From: Trichomonas tenax
Taxonomy: Eukaryota > Parabasalia > Trichomonadida > Trichomonadidae
DNA length: 26,503 nt
Assembly (NCBI GenBank): GCA_023091735.1
Contig: JALKBU010000735.1
Coordinates: 1-26,503, forward strand
Direction of reading: 5' to 3'
How positions within the stretch are numbered: the stretch's first letter is position 1; each line of letters starts with the position of its first letter. This document shows positions 1-9,440 of this stretch, piece after piece. The notes beneath the pieces are model-generated. The model saw only the letters and a list, made by a program, of their open reading frames with translations. It did not search any database and was not told the origin of the DNA. The translations under genes were made by a program, and so were the position numbers.

Positions 1-176
1 CATTCTCGCAACAATTTAACCATGCATAAATATCGTTGTTTTCTTACCAATTACCAATTAGGTATATGCTCGTTGATGATAGAGTTGTGGCTCGTCAACA
101 ACACTAACCTGGATGTATTGGTTAGACTTCAAAGATATTTATGACACTTTTTATAAAGGTGACAATTTACCCGTGC

Positions 177-231
177 AAAAAGTGACAGTTTATTCATGAA
201 AAGTGACTTTAAGGTTTCCCTGTCACTTTTT
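177..231. repeat. Inverted repeat, 12-bp perfect arms
   Basis: Arms 177-188 and 220-231 (AAAAAGTGACAG and its reverse complement) are perfectly complementary around a 31-nt loop. Further copies of the GTGAC/GTCAC word lie at about 143-163, 201-207 and 238-243. The purpose is unknown; it could be a remnant of a small repeat or a protein-binding cluster. No gene is visible on either strand in 1-927. Confidence 0.5.
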
Positions 232-927
232 GATATTCACTTTTGTCATAGACTCGTTTACTCATTGTATAATCTTATAAAACAAAGGGTGTGAATGGAA
301 TAATTAGGGGATAGTCACACACAAAAAATATGTGTCAAAAGTCTTAAATTACAAGTCAAAAATATTTATATGTCAAATATCAAAATCGCATATGTACATA
401 TTAGTTTGTTGACTGTAGATGGTTGCCCAGAGCTAACTCATTTGGCATGCATTTACATATCTATATTTTCTACTACTCTATTATATCGACTTTTGACATA
501 AAGTTTTGCTCGATCTCTTTATTAACTCCAGCCCTAAATAAATAAATTCTAGAGCCAAAACGTATATATATATTAAAGAGATATTCACGTGTACAAAGCC
601 TTCGAAATACTTCAATATTGTTAATCTATTTATTCAATATTAAATTGATTTTCTAAAATTCTACAAGTAATTGTAAGCATGCTGATGAATGCCGACAGTA
701 GACAAATGGAGTCTTGTTATCATTAATTCATTTTACAAGCAAAAAAACACTCAGAAAAAAACATTGAATAATCTCCCTGTAAATGATAACCTTAATTAGA
801 AAAGGGGTATAAAGATCATAATTGGGTTTGATAATCGTTTACGATTAAAGGGTCTTAAAAATCATTTTGGGGTTCAATAATTATTGTGTGTAAAGAGTGT
901 AAAAAATATTTATTGGTTCAATTATCG

Positions 928-932
928 TCATA
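928..932 (+). promoter_or_regulatory. Inr-like transcription start (TCATA)
   Basis: TCATA matches the trichomonad initiator core TCAYW, with the presumed +1 A at 930, eleven bases before the ATG at 941. Very short 5' UTRs of this kind are normal in trichomonads. The motif is short and could occur by chance in AT-rich DNA. Confidence 0.5.
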
Positions 933-940
933 ATTTTATC

Positions 941-1199
941 ATGTCATCCACCAGAAACGCAGATGCTATTGCAGAAGTTTTTTACCGCTATGATACAAAG
1001 CATACAGGAAAGCTCGAGCGTGAAAAACTCAGATCTGCTATTTTAGATCTTAACGGACGTCAAATTGATGACGATGAAGTACATTTTTATTTCTAACATA
1101 CAGTTAAATCACATTTACGAACTCCTTGAAGGCAAGGATGGATTTATCACCCTTGAAAACTTTGTTAAAGTTAATGAACAATTCTTCAAATACTGCTAA
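941..1199 (+). CDS. Small EF-hand-like protein, one 25-nt intron
   Basis: The coding sequence is exon 1 (941-1078, 46 codons) joined in phase 0 to exon 2 (1104-1199), giving 77 aa. Without splicing the frame stops inside the intron at 1094-1096. Helix-loop-helix 1 covers about residues 8-34, with loop start D18 and the conserved G23; helix-loop-helix 2 covers about residues 47-70 with D58-G59-F60-I61. Both loops lack several canonical acidic ligands: positions 3, 5 and 12 of the first are K, T and K. Calcium binding is therefore doubtful, and a structural light-chain or centrin-like role is possible. The ATG at 941 is chosen because the Inr lies 11 nt upstream and the more upstream in-frame TTG is not a credible start. 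The stop codon forms part of a TAAA poly(A) signal. The gene converges with the TAF11 gene downstream. Confidence 0.8.
1079..1103 (+). other. 25-nt spliceosomal intron
   Basis: The intron begins GTACAT and ends CTAACATACAG, close to the combined branch-point/3' splice motif of trichomonad introns (ACTAACACACAG). Removing it joins GAA to TTA in phase 0 and restores the second half of the EF-hand domain. This is one of the shortest intron classes known in eukaryotes. I found no other copy of this 3' motif in the window. Confidence 0.85.
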
Positions 1200-1200
1200 A
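1197..1200 (+). terminator. TAAA poly(A) signal overlapping the stop codon
   Basis: The TAA stop of the EF-hand gene is followed by A, giving the TAAA word that serves as the poly(A) signal in trichomonads. Confidence 0.45.
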
Positions 1201-1612
1201 AATTATATTTGCTGCGGCCACAGAATTATTCAGTAAAAATTACATTGTGTGGTGTTCTTATTCATTCTTTTTATCTCATTTCTACTGTAATATTTATGGG
1301 TTTCTAATAAAAAAAATCTGACCCAAATATCATTTAAAACGAGCTCAGTTATTGATAAACATGGCTGCGCTTCGATAGTGTAATGTGTCAAAACATTTGA
1401 AACATCAATTGCTAGAGAAAAAAAATCTCGTTTTTTAGGGATTAATGCCCCAGAGAAAGAAAAATGTGAAACATTGATAAATGCAGGCGATTTACCAACT
1501 TTGTCATTGGGGTATTGATATAAATAATGAAAATAAAATGCAAATTGGAGAAAATTATCAATACAATACAACATACACTTTATCTAAGTAATGAAACACA
1601 TGGAATGAAATC
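1201..1612. other. Convergent intergenic region
   Basis: This is the gap between the convergent EF-hand and TAF11 genes. A 114-aa open frame on the minus strand (1230-1574) has no Inr and no recognisable domain, and I regard it as chance or as a very old remnant. Nothing else is supported. Confidence 0.4.
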
Positions 1613-2340
1613 TCATTTGAGAAATCCTCTACGAACACCTTCAGAGAATCCAGAAATCTTTCCATCATCTTGAAGTTTGTTGAAAGCAAGCATAATCGAC
1701 TCTGGTGTAACTGGTGAGTCATTTGACTGGATAATTCTTGCTGTTTCTACTAATTCAGCAATGAATAGTTTTCCAGCTAAAGCTGCATATTTAGATGCCG
1801 CTTCTTGTACTGCAGTTCCTTCAGGAACACGCCTTTTCATTATTTCTAAGATTTTCTTATGTGGTAAATTATTATCGTTTGATCTTGGCATATCAAAACG
1901 CTTCTTCTGATTATCTGACATATTAGAGTAGGCCTCATTCATTGCATCTGTCCTTTCCATTTCTGGCTCTTCATCCATTGGTGGTGTTGGAGGAGGCGGT
2001 GTATACTGCATTGGTGGCTGTATTTGGACTTGCTTGTTCTGAGCATTTTGTGCGTTCTGAGCGTATTGTAATAATTGCTGCTGTGTGAACTTATTAATCA
2101 TTGAAGTCATATCACCAACTTGTTGCTGCATCATCTGAGGGTTCATTTGCATTTGCTGCATTTGTTGAGCTTTGATCTGTGCTTGCATTGGCTGCATTTG
2201 AGGAGTCATTGGTTGAGCGTTCGGTTGTGGTGGCGCTGGAGGGTTATTGCCTGCTGAGGCATGACGTTCTGCATTCTCTGCGCCTGCATCTGCTGCTGTA
2301 TTTGCGGCGGAATTTGTCCTTGCATCATTTGGGGGTTCAT
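1613..2340 (-). CDS. TAF11: TAF11-like TFIID subunit (histone fold), frame break near N-terminus
   Basis: The clean frame from the ATG at 2209 encodes 198 aa: a Gln/Met-rich segment (residues 1-60), a Pro/acidic linker (66-90) and a C-terminal histone fold at about residues 110-190. The fold matches TAF11 helix by helix: LPHKKILEIMKRRV as alpha 1, a long alpha 2 including AALAGKLFIAELVETA, and TPESIMLAFNKLQDDGKI as alpha 3. TAF11 pairs with TAF13 in TFIID for RNA polymerase II start-site recognition. Upstream of 2209 a second frame starts at the ATG at 2340 and has the same Q/M/P-rich style (MNPQMMQGQIPPQI). It shifts by one base relative to the main frame at about 2242-2262, where neither frame shows an intron. 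A one-base indel, real or a sequencing error, would join them into roughly 240 aa. The fold itself is intact. Confidence 0.75.
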
Positions 2341-3190
2341 GAAATTTTGTTTGTTACGTTTTTCATGACATTTTACATGACATTATTTATTTACATGACG
2401 AAATATTGTTTACGTGTCATATATGTGAATATGTTAAATGAACGATATTTTTGGACCAAACTTAATGCCTGTTATGGCCTTAGTCACAGTTATTTATAGA
2501 AGAGTGTGAATTCTCCAATCTCAGAATTAATCATAACTTGTTAAATCATGCTAGGAATTTATTTGACATTTGTATTTGACAATTGATGGTTTATTTGTCA
2601 TATTTATTCGAGATAGAAGAACTCGCTGTTTGACTTTTAGAGTTTAGAATTCATGGTAAGTTTCCATTTGCTATGATTTCAGTAGAGATGAAATACCATG
2701 AAATGATTGAGCAATTTGATTATTGGTTTCTATTTAATGAGTATTTCTCACGAATCGGAATTACAATCAAATGAAATAGAAAAGGAGAGTATGTGGATTT
2801 TGTTGAATCTACCACTAGTTTTTGAAAAAATAAGATAAAGATTCGAAAATATAAATGATTTGGATTAGAATAGGAATTGCATACTATATTCCCATGAAGT
2901 GCTTTTCAATTATTTATATGATTATAACTACTGAAACATTTTTATAATTGATGAATTTTTCCATTTTTTATTAATAGTTTGAACTCAACTCATAAAGTGC
3001 TGACTTAATCACTCATGTTTATACCAAGAAGTCATTAGCCGCTATTATTGTAAAAATTAATTTTAATAATTTTATTTTTTGTGCTAGTTATTGAAATAAA
3101 GCTAAAATATTAACAAACGTTGGAATGCGTAAATGTTATAATGCTAAAAGTGTTATTTTTTATTAATGTACTGGTCCTCTTCATCTGAAG
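2341..3190. other. Intergenic region with one weak coding remnant
   Basis: The region is mostly AT-rich spacer. On the plus strand, 2634-2825 is open for 63 codons apart from one internal TGA at 2772-2774, and reads like protein (for example EMKYHEMIEQFDYWFLFNEY). There is no recognised domain. It may be a decayed gene fragment, with low certainty. Confidence 0.3.
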
Positions 3191-4918
3191 ATGTTAACAA
3201 ATCTATCGAAAGTTCAAACCCATGAGTATCTTAACTCTTTTCTGATAGTCGAAGATTTAATTTGGAATGAAAACGAAGAAAGAGCTCAAGAAATAACAAA
3301 CTACATCGAGGCAAATCAAGTTTCTCATGAATTCATTCAAGATCGGTTTTTACATATAACAACTATAAGATCTCTATGGAATCCCGCTTTCAAATCATTG
3401 GCAAAGATTCTACGTGAAAGTACCCAGAAAAATACACTAAATACCATTTCCCAGAAGAAGGATGTTTTTTAAACGATACACCAAAAGAAATTAAAGAATG
3501 TATCTTAGAGGATGACCCACAGAAACTTGCAAATTACATTTCTCAAAGAAATTCACAAAATCGATCGAGAATTGAAATTTTGGGAATTGACGTGCTTAGT
3601 AATGGAACTCTCAACTGTTATAAATACTTAAAACAAAATAATATAATACCAGTTGGATCGAATTCATTATATTCTTCAATAATGGGATGTAATCTTGATC
3701 TCATTAAATTGATATACAATGATCTTTAAAAAGACAATCGACTCTATTTTAGCTCAGATTTTTTTGTACAAGCTTTAGATACGCATCGTGCTGACATAGT
3801 TAATTTCTTCTTAACGTGTATGTAACTCCCAAAATTTTCAGATGATTCATTCAGAGTTTATAGTGAACACAAATTTCTGCGTGCTGCACTTTTTTATTAT
3901 AATGCTTTTGAGAAAGCAGCTATAAACCATTCTAAGCGCGATTACCTGGAGCTTTTCGTTGATCTGAATGATGCTCAGAAAGCTAAAGCAATATTTCAAT
4001 ATTTAAATCTTAAAGCACCTTTGGAAGTGCCCTTTGGAGGGAAAAAAGAACGCAAATTCAAAACCGCAACTGGACTTTGTGTCGAGACATTTGTCGTAGA
4101 GGAGGTCACTTATTATTTTGAAAAGATTTTCACAGATGGGTTACTCATTGAATCTGTGGCATCAGTGCATTCAACTCATAGCAATAACGGCAAAAAATAT
4201 GAAATGTTTACTTGGGCATTGAAAAACGATATGTTTGATACTGCAAGGTTGATTGCTGAGAATGGTGCATCCCCTTTCAAATGTGATCAATCATGTTTAT
4301 CTCAAAGTTCTGAAAGAAAAACGCCATTAATGATGTGTTGCAAGAAAGGCCAACTCGATCGCGTTAAGTGGTGTGTTGCTAAGGATATTGATGTCAATTT
4401 CAAATGGCAGAAGAAGACAAATTACTATATGACAGCTCTTAAATATGCCTGCAAATACAATCATCTTGATGTTGTTAAATATCTTGTTGAAGAAGAACAT
4501 TGTGATGTCAATGAATGTCACACAACTATTTATGACAGCTCTCAAGTATGCATGTAAATATGGCCATCTTGACATAGTCAAATATTTCGTAGAAGACCTT
4601 CATTGCAATCCCTATGATTTTCATGTGATTTCCAAACGAAACTATTATTTCAATGCGCCACTCGCTCTTGATGTTAAGTCCAAGAACTATGATTTGGTCA
4701 AATATCTGAATGATCATGGCGCAGACAGAATCTTCCCATTAAAAGAGAGAAATGGCAGAGAAATGATAACACTTGCCCTGTTTGCAAGTAGGTGCGACTG
4801 CAGTGAAGAAATTATTAAGCTTATAACTTCATATGAGCCAGAATTAACCTCTGAAAAAACGCAAATCAAGACTAGTGGTAGTTTAGTTTTGAGTGAATCT
4901 GTTTGTTTTTATGTTTAA
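3191..4918 (+). pseudogene. Broken DUF3447-type ankyrin-repeat gene
   Basis: The start (ATG 3191) and the order of parts match the large trichomonad family with an N-terminal DUF3447-like region followed by ankyrin repeats. The frame is lost at about 3413-3420, where the family-like segment KYPEKYTKYHFPEEGCF continues in the neighbouring frame. It is then interrupted by in-frame TAA codons at 3727-3729 and 3823-3825, and shifts again at about 4520-4540. Ankyrin units are clear at the 3' end: TPLMMCCKKGQLDRVKWCV, then TALKYACKYNHLDVVKYLVE and TALKYACKYGHLDIVKYFVE, the last two almost duplicates in different frames. The terminal TAA is part of TAAA. Two frameshifts and two stops make this a pseudogene rather than a set of small genes. 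Intact members of the family are thought to be cytosolic or membrane-associated interaction scaffolds; their function is unknown. Confidence 0.8.
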
Positions 4919-5114
4919 ATAATGGATATTTTATTATAATAACAATAATATTTTTATATAGATTGATCATGAGCACTCACAGAACTAAAAAAATTGAGAA
5001 ATAATTGTGAATATAACAATTGATATAAAATTATCAACTAACTGATTTTCCATAAGCCCAAAAGCAAATCCGTAGAATTATATGGGATTAAATCATAAAA
5101 ATTATTACGTAAAA

Positions 5115-5792
5115 TCATTGTGGAACGGTATTGAATGCGGGTGAATTCATTAATTGGTTTCGAAGCTGATTTATTGTATAAGGATCGAGATCGTGAAATG
5201 TTATAGTGAAATCGTTGGATTTAACGGGTGTTATTTCACCGCATTTTCTTAGGATATTAATAAACTGCATAATTTCGTTGTCAGTTTTGAATTTGTCATA
5301 TCTAATTTTGATATATCTTTTATCATTATCCAAAGTCGGATTTGCTTCAAATTTAATAATTTCTGGTAAGAATTTAGGTAAAATTTCTTCTTCATAATCC
5401 GTTTTAACAAATTCTGAATAATTATCTGGAATTAATTGCACATATCTCTTCAATTCAGTTGTTAATTCGAGTAGATAGTCGTTGAGTTTTGCTGTCTCTT
5501 TGCTTTTTCTAGTTGATTTATGAATATCGTGAGCTAATTGTAAAAATAAAAATGAAATCGGAGATTCGCCAACATCATTTGCAAAAGATTTACATATTGC
5601 CTCTAGCTCGTTTTCCCATAAATATTCTTCTAAATTATCGTTGCTTTCAATCGAAGATTTTAATTTTTCGAAACATTTCGAGAATTTTGCAGGGCAATCA
5701 CTGCTCTCCGTAAACTCCTTCAAGTGATTGCCAAGAGCGCTTGACATCAGTTGCTCAAATCTCGCTAATTCACTCTTTTTCTCTTCTTCCAT
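5115..5792 (-). CDS. Unrecognised 225-aa alpha-helical charged protein
   Basis: The frame is intact, ATG to TGA, and starts MEEEKKSELARFEQL. I recognise no family. It has no signal peptide or membrane segment and is rich in Lys/Glu/Leu helices over residues 1-120, including a more hydrophobic stretch ISFLFLQLAHDIH (about 79-91). The C-terminal third (about 150-220) alternates shorter strands and helices and could be a small separate domain. An Inr TCATT lies 19 nt before the ATG, which supports both the start and expression. It is transcribed away from the broken ankyrin gene's 3' end region and has no visible functional partner. Confidence 0.75.
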   Translation of the reverse strand: MEEEKKSELARFEQLMSSALGNHLKEFTESSDCPAKFSKCFEKLKSSIESNDNLEEYLWENELEAICKSFANDVGESPISFLFLQLAHDIHKSTRKSKETAKLNDYLLELTTELKRYVQLIPDNYSEFVKTDYEEEILPKFLPEIIKFEANPTLDNDKRYIKIRYDKFKTDNEIMQFINILRKCGEITPVKSNDFTITFHDLDPYTINQLRNQLMNSPAFNTVPQ

Positions 5793-5808
5793 TATAAATT
5801 TTTTTTAT

Positions 5809-5813
5809 AATGA
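5809..5813 (-). promoter_or_regulatory. Inr (TCATT) of the 225-aa gene
   Basis: On the minus strand TCATTA occurs with the presumed +1 A at 5811, 19 bases before the ATG at 5792. It fits the trichomonad TCAYW initiator both in sequence and in distance. Confidence 0.6.
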
Positions 5814-7602
5814 AAAATTTAAAGGTGCACTTTAAACGATAAGTAAACTTCAGAAAAAAATTGTCACTCATTTTTCGAGTATTTTGGACCTATTTGGATA
5901 GGGAAAACTTTTAAAAATATCGAAAAAAGTAACATGGATCCATTCTAATTATTGGTTCATGTAGTATCGATCAGCAACAAAAAGATGTCTCGGCTTCGTC
6001 TTTTAAAATCAATCTTAAAAATATCTACGATAAAGTATAGATTTAAGGCAGGTAAATGCAATTAACTTCACCTACACAATGTACAGCATTGACCCTCCAT
6101 CTAAGATTCTAAATATACTTCATTAACCTTCAAATTCTTATCTGAAATGTCTATTTTTATTGATATACATTCAGAAAAAATATCATTTTTACGTCCCATA
6201 TTCGAAAAAGCATAAATGCACGAATATATGCTGAATTCATTTAGGTTTTGGAATCATATAATTTTTGTTTGAACTAGTGTTAATTAAATATATTCATGTA
6301 TGTATCTGTTTCCATGACTGCTCAATTCCCAGAGTAGCTATTTGTCTACTTCAGCATTATTAAAGGTCCTGTGGCAGAATGTCCGTTATTTAAAATCTCA
6401 CTTTTTTGGCCACGGTCGAAGTTTAGTTTTGCTATCTCGGTGAGGATTCAAAACTTGACTTTTCTATATGGCACAATCAAAAATGTAACTCAGCGAATTT
6501 ATCATGGAATATATTTAGGTGCTCTGGACTAAAGTTATTGCAAAGATATTGCTGTTTTTAGACTTTGTTGGTTTCTGGCATTGGTGTTACCGGTGGCTTT
6601 CTACAAGAGTATCTGGCGTCGGAATCTGTCTTGAAACCTACATGTTAAAATTCGAAATTTGTACCACAAAATTTTGCCGATTTTTTGGCTCCATCTTCTA
6701 CACACAGCCGCTACTAACATTCCGCTGATCACTCACAAATTTACTAAGGGCCGCTACAGAGGGTTTTTGAGATCCGATTATTATCTCCATATTTAACGAT
6801 GATTTATGCATATTTATAGAAATCTTTGTAATTTAAATCAGTGGTTCGGTTCAATTACAGATATAAAACTATCAATATCTCTATTTAAGATTTCATTCAT
6901 AATGTTTTTTATAAAATTTTGTTCTTTTTCTTTGAGTAAATACTTCTACCTTTATAATCATATCTATAACTAGCTTATCAATTCATTTTATGAATATAAA
7001 TGTTTCACTGTTTTGAAAATGTTGAAATATTTAAGCGTAGTATGTTGTTTCTATGATCAGTAGTCCAATTAGTTTGTTTTGATCGGAATGAATATCATTC
7101 ATAGTTCATGATTTTTTTGAAAATCGAAAAAATCAAAATTGCCTATGTAATGGTAAAATTATATTCAGCAATTATTATGTATTAAAATTTATTATTTATT
7201 TTTTGCATAAATTCGTTTTTTAGTAAAATACTTAAATTGCAAAAAAATATTTTTCAAAAATATGTTTCAATAGTATATAGTTTTTCAAGATTAATAACTC
7301 CACGGATTTCTGTGCAAGTTCTTCGACATCACATTGCATACATCCTCATAGCCTGTACAACTTAAATCCTGAAGATGATTGGAAAATATCAGCAAAAAAG
7401 ATCCAAAGAACTTTTGTATAAATAGTTGATACATTTTTATATTGCAATATAGTGAACAAGAAATAAAATATATTCTTAATTTATTGTATATAGAGTTAGT
7501 CCATCTTCACAGGGGTTATTCTTAAAATTATTGATTCAAATTTTCAAAATCTCAAAATTGTGTTTCTATGCTCAAATATTAGTTTCATAGTAATGCAGTG
7601 AA
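5814..7602. other. Long intergenic region, no supported gene
   Basis: About 1.8 kb without a convincing gene. A subregion at about 6360-6770 has visibly higher GC than its flanks and contains a 69-aa open frame (6519-6728) with many Trp/Cys residues. Neither strand gives a recognisable domain, so it may be the remnant of an inserted element. 6830-7600 is very AT-rich. Confidence 0.4.
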
Positions 7603-7788
7603 ATGATATTTAAGTTGTTGGGGCTTAGACACAAAGATTTAATCTTGGACAGAAAATACCTCAAAGAAAAAGACTTTTTATCGGGAAAATTTGCTTTATA
7701 TTCAAAAAGACACTTATTTACAATATCAATTCCAAAACTTGTAAGAAAACGTTATTTTTTACCACGAAAAAAATACAAAAAAAAGTAA
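7603..7788 (+). CDS. Small basic ORF overlapping the next start codon
   Basis: This 61-aa open frame ends KKYKKK and is very Lys/Arg-rich. Its stop and the ATG of the following 550-aa gene share one base (TAATG). It could be an upstream ORF on the same transcript or simply an open stretch of AT-rich leader. No Inr is visible before either start and no domain is recognised. Confidence 0.25.
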   Translation: MIFKLLGLRHKDLILDRKYLKEKDFLSGKFALYSKRHLFTISIPKLVRKRYFLPRKKYKKK

Positions 7789-9440
7789 TGTATAGAGGTG
7801 TTCCACCGGTTGTCTCTCCATTACTTGACATTGAAGAGCGCAGAAAGGTCTATGGATACCACGAAGAGCATTTATCCAAATCTAAGCCATATGTAAATAC
7901 ATCTCGGCCTCCTGAAGTTCCACGATTAATAATACACGAAAGAAATCGCTCAAAATTGAGAGAGAAACAGAAGGCGGCAGATTCAAGCAATTTACTTTAC
8001 GTTCGAGATTTGCGAAAATCAAATATGAAAGTTAGAACATTAACATACGGTGGATCTCAGTCTTCCAGAGAACCAGTAATCGAACCATCATGGTTACAAT
8101 TGCTGGAATCATGCGAGAAAAAAGTTTCATATATTCCTGAAAGAAGGAAGCCATCGACAATAGAGAAAAAGACATATGTCGAAAATAAAGATTTGTTCAA
8201 TGAAGGAAACTCCAAAATCCACGATGACGATGGTTTCTCTGTTATTGACGAAATTCCTGTGTTGAGGACTTCGAGATCCAGAAGATCTACAAACAAAAGT
8301 CCACCGAATACGAAACAAAGCGGTAGAAGCAAATCAAGCACAAATAAAGTTAAAGTCACGAAAAAATCAGCGACATCAATAACTCAAAATCCGCCACAGA
8401 CACATGTAAAGACTCTCGGACACGATAACCAACAAAACCATCAACAAACGAAGAAATCCAAAAATGAAAATCCACAAAACTCATCAAGGAAAGAAAACTC
8501 AAGCGAAATCAAACCATTTACAAGCCAGCCTCCTAAGCAGGAGAATAATACAGAAAATCCAGAGAAAAAGAGAATTAATTTCAATACTCTTCAAGAACAG
8601 AAATCGAACACAGGTTCAAACGAAATGTTTTCACTCACAGATGCTATTAATAAGCCTGTTAACAAGAATCCGCCACCTCAACAAAATAATGTAAAAGAAG
8701 AACCAAAACAGAAAGAAGAGCCACAAGTTAAGGAAGAGAAAGAAGAATTCTTCAATAGCGGCTTTAGTGGAAGCTTTTCTAACGAAAATGAAATCAATGA
8801 AGATGATCTTAAAATCGAAAGTGACAAAAAATCGGAAACTCCACAGGAAAAGGTTTCTTCAAAGCAGCAATCGACATTCGACAGTGAATTTGGTTCAAAG
8901 AAAGCAGATTACTCGAAACAAGCTTCAACAAAATCTTTTGAAAACTTCGAAGATGATTTTGGTAATTTAAAGCCCGAAAGCGGTCATTTCAACACGAAAA
9001 CACAACATTCCAATAATATTCCTTCCCAGCATTCAAGTAAGAAAACAACCGAAAGCTCCGAAGCCTTCGATGATAATTTTGATGAATCTTTTTCAAGAAA
9101 TAACTCAAATATTAAATTGTCAATCACAGACCCTGTTAACAATAAGTTAGTTGAAAATAACCTGAAAGAGCCTCAATTATCGCTCACTGGTGCTTTTCAG
9201 AACGTAATGAATCAATCGGCAACAAACGAAAGATCAATCAAGAATGAATCAGATAATTTTGATGATTTCGAGTCAGAGAAGGAACCGTTATCTAAGGATA
9301 CATCTCTTGGTGATGGATTCGAAGATAATAAAAAGAAGGACGAGAACCAAATCCATGTGGATGATTCATTAGGTGAAGCTTTGGAAAATGCACTTGATGG
9401 ATCATTCTCAAATGAAGGATTTGGTGAAGGCGCCTTTTAA
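7788..9440 (+). CDS. 550-aa disordered acidic protein with clathrin/adaptor-type motifs
   Basis: This is an intact frame. Residues 1-130 are moderately ordered and basic-aromatic. Residues 150-270 are Ser/Asn/Lys/Gln-rich and probably disordered. Residues 300-550 are acidic and punctuated by Phe. Short motifs are conspicuous: LLDIE at residues 12-16 fits the clathrin box L-phi-x-phi-[DE]; FEDDF (387-391) and FDDNF (427-431) fit the FxDxF appendage-binding pattern; FDSEF (364-368), FDESF (431-435), FDDF (491-494) and the closing GFGEGAF are related spacings. Such N-terminal clathrin boxes with repeated Phe/Asp motifs in a disordered tail are typical of endocytic accessory proteins, so a role in clathrin trafficking is a reasonable inference. 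No folded lipid-binding domain is visible. Low-complexity tails can produce these motifs by chance. The stop is part of TAAA. Confidence 0.75.
   Translation: MYRGVPPVVSPLLDIEERRKVYGYHEEHLSKSKPYVNTSRPPEVPRLIIHERNRSKLREKQKAADSSNLLYVRDLRKSNMKVRTLTYGGSQSSREPVIEPSWLQLLESCEKKVSYIPERRKPSTIEKKTYVENKDLFNEGNSKIHDDDGFSVIDEIPVLRTSRSRRSTNKSPPNTKQSGRSKSSTNKVKVTKKSATSITQNPPQTHVKTLGHDNQQNHQQTKKSKNENPQNSSRKENSSEIKPFTSQPPKQENNTENPEKKRINFNTLQEQKSNTGSNEMFSLTDAINKPVNKNPPPQQNNVKEEPKQKEEPQVKEEKEEFFNSGFSGSFSNENEINEDDLKIESDKKSETPQEKVSSKQQSTFDSEFGSKKADYSKQASTKSFENFEDDFGNLKPESGHFNTKTQHSNNIPSQHSSKKTTESSEAFDDNFDESFSRNNSNIKLSITDPVNNKLVENNLKEPQLSLTGAFQNVMNQSATNERSIKNESDNFDDFESEKEPLSKDTSLGDGFEDNKKKDENQIHVDDSLGEALENALDGSFSNEGFGEGAF

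Noticed and set aside
1230..1574. 114-aa minus-strand frame between the EF-hand and TAF11 genes
   Set aside because: No Inr, no domain and no coding-like composition. It would also crowd two convergent genes.
2647..2680. GTAAGT...TTTCAG resembling a short intron after an ATG
   Set aside because: It lacks the trichomonad ACTAAC-type branch/3' motif and is not needed to join any supported coding sequence.
3413..3420. Treating the first part of the ankyrin locus as a separate 93-aa gene
   Set aside because: The family-like sequence continues seamlessly in the next frame, so this is a frameshift within one gene.
6519..6728. Trp/Cys-rich frame with a faint FL.FVGF pattern reminiscent of a retroelement reverse transcriptase
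   Set aside because: Only a handful of residues fit. No YxDD box, integrase or LTR is visible nearby, and the frame starts in the middle of the supposed motif region.
8057..8359. Minus-strand frames inside the 550-aa gene
   Set aside because: Shadows of the repetitive Ser/Asp/Lys codons of the real gene on the other strand.
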